From CAJJBL01 sp964519035 (lineage in GTDB: Bacteria; Pseudomonadota; Alphaproteobacteria; Puniceispirillales; Marisalimonadaceae): DNA of 64,000 nucleotides. The DNA lies in assembly GCA_964519035.1 (NCBI GenBank), contig CAZFKZ010000003.1:32193-96192 (forward strand). Direction: 5' to 3'. Below are positions 37,544 through 45,270 of the stretch, piece by piece. Position numbers and translations under genes: made by a program. Numbering within the stretch: the first letter of the stretch is position 1; each line of letters opens with the position of its first letter. Below the pieces are notes generated by a model that did not search any database, was not told the origin of the DNA, and saw nothing but the letters and a program-made list of their open reading frames with translations.

Positions 37544-38991
37544 TGAATATTAAGAAGAAATTAAAAGTTTCTCTTTGGAAAACACCTTTTTTCTTTTTTA
37601 AAAGTCTTGTAATCTTCATAAAATTAACAAAATCCGGAGCTTTAGTATTAATCTTAAATAGTCAATTTGAAACTAATAAATTTAAATCTATTATTCATGG
37701 TATAAACTTTTTGATTTACAGAGGTAAAAAAGAAGAAATAGGTATAAAGCTTTTAAATTGCCTTACTAAATTAGGCCCTGGTTATATTAAGCTCGGTCAA
37801 GCCTTATCAACTAGACCTGATATTATTGGCAATGAAATAAGCAAACATTTAAAAAAATTACAAGATGATATTGATCCCTTTTGTGGCTTATTAGCCAAAA
37901 ATATAGTTGAACGAGAGAGTAAATTATTAATAACTGATACTTTTACTTTGTTTAATCTTGAGCCAATTGCTTCTGCATCGGTTGCTCAAGTGCATAAAGC
38001 TATTTTAAAAAATGGAGAAAAAGTAGCCGTTAAAATCCTTAGGCCAGGGATAGAAAAAAAATTATTTAATGATTTTCAATTTTTTTATTGGGGTTCTAAG
38101 TTAATTGAATTTTGTATGCCTAGAATTAAAAGACTAAAACTTTCTCAAACTGTAGAAGTTTTCTCTAAAACTTCCTTAAACGAGCTGGATCTGACAATGG
38201 AAGCTTCTGCTGGGGATGAGTTAGCTGAAAATTTTAAAAATTATTCTAGATTTAGAGTTCCTAAAATTTACTGGGAACTAACAACTAAAAAAGTTCTCGT
38301 TTTGGAATATATAGATGGAATAAAAATTGACGATATAAATAGTTTAAAAAAACATAATCATAATATTAAAAAAATTGTAAGCACTGCCATTGAAGTTTTT
38401 TTCCTTCAAGTTTTTCGTGATGGTTTTTTTCATGGTGACATGCATCCTGGGAATATTTTCATAGATGATAAAAGTAATCTTATACCAATCGATTTTGGTA
38501 TAATGGGAAGGCTTCAAAATAATGACCGTCAATTTCTTGCTTTACTATTAACTTATTTATTAGATAAAAAGTACAGTAAAGTTGTTCAAATTCATGATGA
38601 AGCTGGTATGTTAGGCAAAGATGTCCCTCATGATCAATTGGCTCAAGCAATAAGAGCTATTTCAACTCCTATTTTAAATAAACCTATTGGTGATATTTCA
38701 GTAGCTAAATTAATGGGTCAAATTTTTGGTTTATCTAAATCTTATAATATAGAGATTCAATCTCAATTTTCATTGTTACAAAAGACAATGTTAATGTCAG
38801 AAGGCATAGCAAGACAACTTAGGCCAGAAATAAATATGTGGGAACTATCAAGACCACTAATTGATAAATGGATAAATGAAACTAATGATCCTTTTAACAT
38901 AATAGAGGAATGGTTTCATAAAAACAAAAAAATAATACTGAAAATACCTGAAATAATAAATAATTTAGATAAATTATTATTAAAAAAATGA
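37543..38991 (+). CDS. ubiB: UbiB-family atypical kinase/ATPase for ubiquinone synthesis
   Basis: ABC1/COQ8-family protein of 482 residues. It has the K-x-G-Q motif in GYIKLGQALSTRPDI, the Ala-rich loop in ASASVAQVHKA, VAVKILRPGI, the catalytic HGDMHPGNIF and IDFGIMGRL. The GTG at 37543 overlaps the ubiE TAG and has GGAAG 6 bases upstream; an ATG at 37531 without a good site is the alternative. The usual C-terminal pair of membrane helices is not visible: the protein ends in a charged IPEIINNLDKLLLKK tail. Confidence 0.93.
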   Translation: MNIKKKLKVSLWKTPFFFFKSLVIFIKLTKSGALVLILNSQFETNKFKSIIHGINFLIYRGKKEEIGIKLLNCLTKLGPGYIKLGQALSTRPDIIGNEISKHLKKLQDDIDPFCGLLAKNIVERESKLLITDTFTLFNLEPIASASVAQVHKAILKNGEKVAVKILRPGIEKKLFNDFQFFYWGSKLIEFCMPRIKRLKLSQTVEVFSKTSLNELDLTMEASAGDELAENFKNYSRFRVPKIYWELTTKKVLVLEYIDGIKIDDINSLKKHNHNIKKIVSTAIEVFFLQVFRDGFFHGDMHPGNIFIDDKSNLIPIDFGIMGRLQNNDRQFLALLLTYLLDKKYSKVVQIHDEAGMLGKDVPHDQLAQAIRAISTPILNKPIGDISVAKLMGQIFGLSKSYNIEIQSQFSLLQKTMLMSEGIARQLRPEINMWELSRPLIDKWINETNDPFNIIEEWFHKNKKIILKIPEIINNLDKLLLKK

Positions 38992-39052
38992 AATAATTCA
39001 TTTAAATTTCATTTTTACCCATTATAATGATTATTTATTATCAGGATAACAA

Positions 39053-40504
39053 ATGACTTTCAATAAAGATATATCTGCTTTAATTTCAACTCTTGGTGGA
39101 ACTGGACAAGTTGCAAGTTATTTAAATATAAAACCCTCTGCTATATCAAACTGGAAAAAATTAAATAAAATACCTAAAAATAAACAAAATTCTTTATTAC
39201 AGTTAAGTGAGAGTTTGAATATAAATATCGAAAAATTTTTAATACCAAAAAATATATCACACGCTCTTAGCAAAAAAAAACTCAATGTACTTCTTATTAT
39301 ATCTGGTGGCATTGCTGCATACAAATCATTAGAACTTATAAGACTTATTAAAAAAACAGAAATTGATCTTGATGTAGTTTTAACAAAATCTGCCCAAGAG
39401 TTTATCACACCGTTGCTTATTACAAGTTTGAATGGGAAAAAATGTTACACAGATTTATTTTCTCCTGAAGATGAAAGTAAAATGAACCACATTGACTTAG
39501 CTAGGAAACCTGACATCATTTTAGTCTCGCCAGCTACCGCTAATATAATGGCTAAATTCTCTTGCGGTATAGCTGACGATCTTGCAACTACTATTTTGTT
39601 AGCTTCAGCTTCCAAAATTGTCATGGCACCATCTATGAACCCTGTAATGTGGGATAATCTAGCTACCAGAGAAAATTATCAAAAGCTTATTAAAAGAGGA
39701 GTATATTTTATTGAACCAGAAAAGGGTGATATGGCCTGTGGAGAGAATGGTAACGGTCGATTAGCTGATACCAAGGTTATATTTGAAAACCTATTAGAAC
39801 ATGTAAATAGTTTAAATTCTCAAAATGAAAATTTAAAAAATATTTCAGTAATTGTTACAGCTGGACCTACTATAGAAGATATTGATCCAGTCAGGTTCAT
39901 TAGCAACAAATCATCAGGCAAACAAGGTTTTGCAATAGCATCTGAATTAGCAAAAAGAGGAGCTAATGTGACATTAATATCGGGCCCCGTAAATATTCCA
40001 TTACCAAAAGTAAATAAAATTGTTCATGTAAAATCAGCACAAGAGATGTATGATAAAACTATTGCTGAGTTACCTTCAACCGTTATTGTATGTACTGCAG
40101 CAGTAGCAGATTGGAAATTAGTTCCAATTTTGAAGAATTTTTCAAATGTCAGCGTTAATAATAAAATTAAAAAAACAGAACAAAGTAATAAAAATTTGTT
40201 ATTTGAAGCTATTGAAAATCCAGATATATTATCTTCAGTTGCAAAAAATCAATTAAGACCAAAGCTAGTTATTGGCTTTGCTGCTGAAACTGAAAATGTA
40301 GTTAACTTTGCTAAAGATAAACTAATTTTAAAAAAACTTGATTTAATAATTGCCAACGATGTGAGTAAAAATAAAGTTTTTGGTGATGATAACAACAAAG
40401 TTTTTCTAATTGACCAAAATAATTGTGAAGAGTGGGACAAGCAAACTAAAAAAACAGTTGCATTTAAGTTAGCTGACAAAATTAACAGTCTTTTATCTTC
40501 TTAA
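39053..40504 (+). CDS. coaBC: CoaBC with an N-terminal helix-turn-helix domain
   Basis: Bifunctional 4'-phosphopantothenoylcysteine synthetase/decarboxylase of coenzyme A synthesis. Residues 75-250 are the flavin decarboxylase (HIDLAR His about 146; DMACGENGNGR Cys about 229; MAPSMNPVMW). Residues about 263-483 are the synthetase (VTAGPTIEDIDPVR, SNKSSGKQG, GFAAETEN). At 483 residues it is longer than the usual ~400. The extra part (about 6-65) reads ISALISTLGGTGQVASYL ... SAISNWKKLNKIP, a Cro/YdaS-like helix-turn-helix. ATG with AGGA upstream. The fused DNA-binding domain suggests autoregulation (inference). Confidence 0.95.
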   Translation: MTFNKDISALISTLGGTGQVASYLNIKPSAISNWKKLNKIPKNKQNSLLQLSESLNINIEKFLIPKNISHALSKKKLNVLLIISGGIAAYKSLELIRLIKKTEIDLDVVLTKSAQEFITPLLITSLNGKKCYTDLFSPEDESKMNHIDLARKPDIILVSPATANIMAKFSCGIADDLATTILLASASKIVMAPSMNPVMWDNLATRENYQKLIKRGVYFIEPEKGDMACGENGNGRLADTKVIFENLLEHVNSLNSQNENLKNISVIVTAGPTIEDIDPVRFISNKSSGKQGFAIASELAKRGANVTLISGPVNIPLPKVNKIVHVKSAQEMYDKTIAELPSTVIVCTAAVADWKLVPILKNFSNVSVNNKIKKTEQSNKNLLFEAIENPDILSSVAKNQLRPKLVIGFAAETENVVNFAKDKLILKKLDLIIANDVSKNKVFGDDNNKVFLIDQNNCEEWDKQTKKTVAFKLADKINSLLSS

Positions 40505-40536
40505 ACTTAATTTTTTTATTATATTATGAGAAAAAA

Positions 40537-41283
40537 ATGCTTAATGAAAACGATTTAAATAGATATGCTCGTCAAGTTATTATTCCAAATTTCGACGAAG
40601 AAGGACAGGAAAGACTTTTGAATTCTAAATGCCTTATTGTTGGAGCAGGAGGACTTGGGTGCCCTGTAGCAATGTATGCTGCTGCTGCAGGTTTCGGAAA
40701 TATAGAAATTTGGGATGATGACGATATTGAAATTACTAATCTCAATAGACAAATAGCTCATGACACAGAAAAAATAGGGATCAATAAAGCTATTAGTCTT
40801 TCTGAGGCTTGCCAGAGAATTAATCCCACCATCTCTATTAAACCAAAAAACATACAATTGAATTTATCAGCAAATGTTAAAAAATTTGATCTTATTTTTG
40901 ATTGTTCAGATAATGCAGAAACTAAATATGTATTAAATTTTTTAGCTCATAACCATAATAAAATTTTAATATCTGGTTCAGCCGTTCAAATGGAAGGTCA
41001 ATTATCTGTATGGAAAAGTGGTGTTAATAATATATATCCTTGCTACGAATGTGTGTTCCCAAAAAACAAAACTAAAGCTCCAGTTACAAACTGTAGGGAA
41101 TCAGGAGTAATTGGTTCTATAACTGGGTTTATTGCGAGTATGCAAGTTACTGAAGCAATAAGAGAAATTGTCTTAATTAAAGAAAATTCTATGGCAGGTT
41201 TTCTATTTTTGTATGATGGATTGAATCAATGTTTAGATAAAATAAAGCTTACAAAAAATAAAGAATGCACAATATGCAAATAA
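40537..41283 (+). CDS. MoeB/ThiF/HesA family adenylyltransferase
   Basis: E1-like enzyme that adenylates the C-terminal Gly-Gly of a ubiquitin-like sulfur carrier (MoaD or ThiS) or a related partner. It has 248 residues. ATP loop VGAGGLGCP (about 36-44), DDDDIEITNLNRQ, the zinc-binding CYEC and CTIC pairs, and a conserved Cys in VTNCRESGVIG. There is no rhodanese domain. The partner gene is not in the window, so MoeB and ThiF cannot be told apart. It is 32 bp downstream of coaBC and overlaps the SH3 gene. Confidence 0.9.
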   Translation: MLNENDLNRYARQVIIPNFDEEGQERLLNSKCLIVGAGGLGCPVAMYAAAAGFGNIEIWDDDDIEITNLNRQIAHDTEKIGINKAISLSEACQRINPTISIKPKNIQLNLSANVKKFDLIFDCSDNAETKYVLNFLAHNHNKILISGSAVQMEGQLSVWKSGVNNIYPCYECVFPKNKTKAPVTNCRESGVIGSITGFIASMQVTEAIREIVLIKENSMAGFLFLYDGLNQCLDKIKLTKNKECTICK

Positions 41284-41792
41284 TAAAATTATTTACTATT
41301 TTTCTATTGTTTTTTTGTATCTTTTCTAAAAATAGTTTTGCAGAAAAATACATACCTAAGGTTAGTATTAATGGAAGTGGTTTGAATATTCCAAGGATGG
41401 TATCATTAAAAAAAGTGCCTGTATATATGAGAACTGGTCCTGGATTGAAGTATCCAATCAAATATGAATATAATAAAGCACACTATCCAATGAATATAAT
41501 TGCAGAATTTAATAATTGGAGAAAAGTTAACACTATAAACAACATAAAAGGTTGGATACATACCTCACTTTTATCTTCATTGAAAACAGGTCTAATTATA
41601 GAAACTACTATACTTAAAAAAACACCTTTTGATAAAAGTAAAAGTATTGCCAAACTTCTTCCAAATCTATTAGTTGAAATAAAAAACTGTAATGAAATTT
41701 GGTGTAAAATTTTAATAATTAAAAATCAATCTTATACAGGCTGGGTAAAAAAAAGGTTAATTTGGGGTTCGACAAAAAATAAAATTAATTAA
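41265..41792 (+). CDS. Periplasmic SH3-domain (DUF1058-like) protein
   Basis: A 175-residue protein with a signal peptide (hydrophobic 8-20, cleavage probably after SFA). One SH3-like segment contains VYMRTGPGLKYPIKYEY, WRKVNTINNIKGWIHTSLL. A second, weaker one has CNEIWCKILII...YTGWVKKRLIWG. Bacterial SH3 domains often bind cell-wall peptides; no enzyme domain is attached. The start (41265) overlaps the preceding gene by 19 bp; an ATG at 41274 is equally possible. Confidence 0.83.
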   Translation: MHNMQIIKLFTIFLLFFCIFSKNSFAEKYIPKVSINGSGLNIPRMVSLKKVPVYMRTGPGLKYPIKYEYNKAHYPMNIIAEFNNWRKVNTINNIKGWIHTSLLSSLKTGLIIETTILKKTPFDKSKSIAKLLPNLLVEIKNCNEIWCKILIIKNQSYTGWVKKRLIWGSTKNKIN

Positions 41793-41867
41793 TTTAATGT
41801 ATTTTAAAAATAATATATGTTTATTTATACCTTAAATAAGGTTGTTCAAATTTAAAAAGGTACTATC

Positions 41868-42374
41868 GTGACTATTTTAAAAAGATCATTTAACTATGAA
41901 GAATTAATTGACTGTGCAAAAGGGCGTTTAGCTGGTAAAGATTTTCCTCGGTTGCCTTTACCACCAATGTTAATGTTTGACAGTATATCTAATATAAACG
42001 AAGTTGGTGGAAAATATGATAAAGGTACAGCTAACGCCGAGTATGAAATAACACCTGATAAATGGTTTTTTAAATGCCACTTTGAAAATGATCCTGTAAT
42101 GCCTGGATGTCTAGGTATGGATGCATTATGGCAGTTATTAGGGTTTTGTTTAGGAAATATGGGTGGTAGAGGAAAAGGCCGTGCCATTTCAGTTGGAGAA
42201 GTTAAATTTTCAGGTCAAATATTGCCTATAGCGAAAAAGGTTGAGTATGCACTTGATTTCAAACGTATTATAATGAGAAAATTAATTTTGGGAATTGCTG
42301 ATGGAAAAGTACTATGTGATAATGAGGTAGTGTTTGAAGCATCTGATATTAGAGTTGGACTTTTCCAAGATTAA
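41868..42374 (+). CDS. fabA: 3-Hydroxydecanoyl-ACP dehydratase/isomerase
   Basis: Makes trans-2 and cis-3-decenoyl-ACP, the branch point to unsaturated fatty acids. The 168-residue protein has a hot-dog fold with the catalytic His in FKCHFENDPVMPGCLGMDALWQ and the Asp in the same helix. It starts with GTG (41868) after AAAAGG. It is followed at 24 bp by fabB, then fabI, so this is one operon for anaerobic-type unsaturated fatty acid synthesis. Confidence 0.97.
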   Translation: MTILKRSFNYEELIDCAKGRLAGKDFPRLPLPPMLMFDSISNINEVGGKYDKGTANAEYEITPDKWFFKCHFENDPVMPGCLGMDALWQLLGFCLGNMGGRGKGRAISVGEVKFSGQILPIAKKVEYALDFKRIIMRKLILGIADGKVLCDNEVVFEASDIRVGLFQD

Positions 42375-42398
42375 AAATAAATAAATGTAGGATTTAAC

Positions 42399-43628
42399 AT
42401 GACTAATTTTAAAAGAGTTGTTGTAACAGGAATGGGAATAGTTAGTTCTATTGGCAATAACACAGAAGAAGTTAAAGAATCATTAATCAATAAAAAATCT
42501 GGTATTGTTGAAGCAGAAGCATATAAAGAAATGGGTTTTCGTAGCCAGATTCACGGAACAGTCAAACTTAATTTAGAAGATCATATTGATAAAAAACGTC
42601 TTCGTTTTATGGGGCCTGGCGCTGGTTATGCAGTTTTAGCTATGGAACAAGCAATACAAGACGCTGGCCTCACTGATTCAGAAATATCTAACCCGAAGAC
42701 TGGTCTAGTTGCCGGATCAGGTGGTCCAAGCACTACTAATTTATTGCAATCCTTTGATATAGCAAGAGAAAAAGGACCCAAACGAGTTGGACCATTTATG
42801 GTACCTAGATGTATGAGTTCATCAGTCTCAGCATGCATCGCTACTTTTTTTAAAATTAAAGGTGTTAATTTTTCTATAACATCTGCTTGTTCAACCTCCG
42901 CACATTGTATTGGAATTGGATCAGACCAAATTAAATATGGAAATCAAAATATTGTTTTTGCAGGTGGCGGTGAAGAGCTTGATTGGACATTATCGGTTCT
43001 ATTTGATGCTATGGGGGCTATGTCTAGCAAATATAATGATAATCCAACTCTGGCTTCCAGACCTTATGATACTAATAGAGACGGATTTGTTATTGCTGGA
43101 GGTGGAGGAATGTTAGTTTTAGAAGAACTTGAACATGCAAAAGCCAGAGGTGCCAAAATTTATGGTGAAATAGTAGGTCATTGCGCTAACTCTGATGGTT
43201 ACGATATGGTTGCTCCAAGTGGCGAAGGGGCTATTAGATGTATGCAACAAGCACTGTCTGGGATAGATCTAAATGTTGATTATATCAATGCACACGGGAC
43301 AAGCACACCAGTTGGAGATATGCAGGAGCTTGATGCTGTCAAAGAAGTATTTAAAAACTATGAGCATTTGCCTAAACTCACCAGTACCAAATCACTTACC
43401 GGTCATTCATTAGGCGCAACAGGTGTCCATGAAGCTATATATACGTTGATTATGATGAATAATAATTTTATTTCAGGATCTGCCAATATTTTCGAAGACG
43501 ATCCTCATATTGGATCTATAGATATACCTAGAGATACAATAAATAACATAGATATTAATCTAGCTCTTTCAAACTCTTTTGGGTTTGGTGGCACTAATGC
43601 GACCTTAGCTTTTGCTAAATATAACTAA
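42399..43628 (+). CDS. fabB: 3-Oxoacyl-ACP synthase I
   Basis: Condensing enzyme that elongates cis-3-decenoyl-ACP. The 409-residue protein has a nucleophile Cys in ITSACSTSAHCIG, the two catalytic histidines in NAHGTSTPVGD and TGHSLGATG, and the C-terminal FGFGGTNATL. Its pairing with fabA identifies it as the FabB and not the FabF form. Confidence 0.97.
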   Translation: MTNFKRVVVTGMGIVSSIGNNTEEVKESLINKKSGIVEAEAYKEMGFRSQIHGTVKLNLEDHIDKKRLRFMGPGAGYAVLAMEQAIQDAGLTDSEISNPKTGLVAGSGGPSTTNLLQSFDIAREKGPKRVGPFMVPRCMSSSVSACIATFFKIKGVNFSITSACSTSAHCIGIGSDQIKYGNQNIVFAGGGEELDWTLSVLFDAMGAMSSKYNDNPTLASRPYDTNRDGFVIAGGGGMLVLEELEHAKARGAKIYGEIVGHCANSDGYDMVAPSGEGAIRCMQQALSGIDLNVDYINAHGTSTPVGDMQELDAVKEVFKNYEHLPKLTSTKSLTGHSLGATGVHEAIYTLIMMNNNFISGSANIFEDDPHIGSIDIPRDTINNIDINLALSNSFGFGGTNATLAFAKYN

Positions 43629-43645
43629 ATATAAAAGAGATTTTA

Positions 43646-44449
43646 ATGTCATTAATGAAAAATAAAAAAGGTGTTATTATGGGCGTTGCTAATGAACGTT
43701 CTATCGCTTGGGGAATAGCGAATAAATTAGCTGAACAAGGTGCTGAATTAACTTTCACTTATCAAAATGAAGGTTTTAAGAAAAGATTAATTCCCTTGAT
43801 GGAATCTATTGGATCTTCTAAATCTTTTGAGTGTGACGTTTCTTCAGATCATAATGCACAAAACTCTATAGAAAACTTGTTTATTGGTATTTCTGAGTAT
43901 TGGAACGAAATTGATTTTGTGGTTCATGCTCTTGCTTTTTCAGATAAAGATGAATTGAAGGGTAAATATATTAATTGCAGTAGAGATAATTTCTTAAATT
44001 CATTGGACATTTCAGCATTTAGTTTTACTCGTACAGCAAAAGCTGCTTTTCCGTTAATGGTTAATAACGGTGGAAGCCTTTTAACTCTATCATATTTAGG
44101 AGCTGAGAGAACTACACCCAATTATAATGTAATGGGTGTTGCAAAAGCTGCATTGGAAGCATCAATTAAGTATTTAGCGATGGATATTGGTAAAAATAAT
44201 ATCCGCGTGAATGGTATTTCTGCTGGCCCAATGAAAACTTTAGCTGGCGCAGCTATATCAGGCGCGAGGCATGTTTACAGATATTCTGAAAGTGTTGCAC
44301 CTTTAGGTTTTAACCCTGAGTTAAAAGAGGTTAGCGATTCAGCTTTGTATTTACTTTCAGACTTATCTTCAGGAGTTACAGGCAACATACATCATGTAGA
44401 TGGAGGTTTACACAGCATCGGAATACCAAGATCTGAAGATATTGAATAA
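43646..44449 (+). CDS. fabI: Enoyl-ACP reductase (NADH)
   Basis: Final reduction step of each fatty acid cycle. The 267-residue protein is a divergent SDR with the FabI-type loop GVANERSIAWGIA, then TFTYQNEGFKKR, and the catalytic Tyr-x6-Lys in YNVMGVAK. IRVNGISAGPMKTLA follows. It is the last gene of fabA-fabB-fabI. Its stop lies 6 bp from the convergent echA stop. Confidence 0.97.
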   Translation: MSLMKNKKGVIMGVANERSIAWGIANKLAEQGAELTFTYQNEGFKKRLIPLMESIGSSKSFECDVSSDHNAQNSIENLFIGISEYWNEIDFVVHALAFSDKDELKGKYINCSRDNFLNSLDISAFSFTRTAKAAFPLMVNNGGSLLTLSYLGAERTTPNYNVMGVAKAALEASIKYLAMDIGKNNIRVNGISAGPMKTLAGAAISGARHVYRYSESVAPLGFNPELKEVSDSALYLLSDLSSGVTGNIHHVDGGLHSIGIPRSEDIE

Positions 44450-44455
44450 ATTAAT

Positions 44456-45247
44456 TTATTTATTATTCCAAATAGGCTTTCTTTTTTCAGAGAAAGCTTC
44501 CATACCCTCTACATGATCCTCTAAGGCAAAAGTAGAGTAAAAAAGAGCTCTTTCTGATCTTATTCCCTCTTCTAAAGTAGTTTCATAGGCTACATTAACA
44601 GCTTCTTTAGCTAATTTAGCTAAAGGTTTAGACTGATTTGCTATTTTTAATGCAATATCTTTCAGAGACTCGTCAAATATATCGTTTGGAAAAACTTTAG
44701 CTACTAATCCAGAAGTTTCTGCTTCTTTTGCTGAAATCATGTCTCCAGTTAAAACAGCCAACATAGCTTTTGATTTACCAATAGATCTAGTAAGCCTTTG
44801 AGTGCCACCAGCTCCTGGAATTGCACCAATATTAATTTCTGGCTGACCAAATCTAGCATCTTCAGATGCTATTATAAAATCACACATCATAGCTAACTCA
44901 CATCCTCCACCTAATGCATAACCTTTTACGCCAGCAATAATAGGTGTTTTAATTTTAGGTATATCCAACCATCCATTTTCAATATATCTAGTTTCAGAAA
45001 CTGAAGCGTAATTATGTTTAACCATTTCTTTTAAGTCTGCACCAGCTGCAAAAGCTTTTTCAGAGCCTATTAGAACTATACAGCCTATCAAAGGATCTTT
45101 ATCAAATTTTTCAGCTGCTTGTTTAATAGCAAATATAAAACCAGCTGATAATGGATTAAGTTTGTTATCATGACTTAACTGAACCCAACCTATTGACTTT
45201 TCTGACCAGGATTTAACCCATTCTGATTTAATGATTATATCACTCAT
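44456..45247 (-). CDS. Enoyl-CoA hydratase/isomerase family protein
   Basis: A 263-residue crotonase-fold protein. It has an oxyanion-hole segment AFAAGADLKEM and GYALGGGCELAMMCD. Both acidic catalytic residues are in place (E in GGGCELA and E in GQPEINIGAIPGAGGTQRL). It probably hydrates short-chain enoyl-CoA in beta-oxidation, electrons from which could flow through the EtfAB in this window. It is 23 bp downstream of pnp. Confidence 0.92.
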   Translation of the reverse strand: MSDIIIKSEWVKSWSEKSIGWVQLSHDNKLNPLSAGFIFAIKQAAEKFDKDPLIGCIVLIGSEKAFAAGADLKEMVKHNYASVSETRYIENGWLDIPKIKTPIIAGVKGYALGGGCELAMMCDFIIASEDARFGQPEINIGAIPGAGGTQRLTRSIGKSKAMLAVLTGDMISAKEAETSGLVAKVFPNDIFDESLKDIALKIANQSKPLAKLAKEAVNVAYETTLEEGIRSERALFYSTFALEDHVEGMEAFSEKRKPIWNNK

Positions 45248-45270
45248 AATATACTCCTTAAAAATTAAGT

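Noticed and set aside
38986..39003. 7-bp inverted repeat after ubiB as a terminator
   Set aside because: Nearly all A/T pairs and no T-run directly after; too weak to call.
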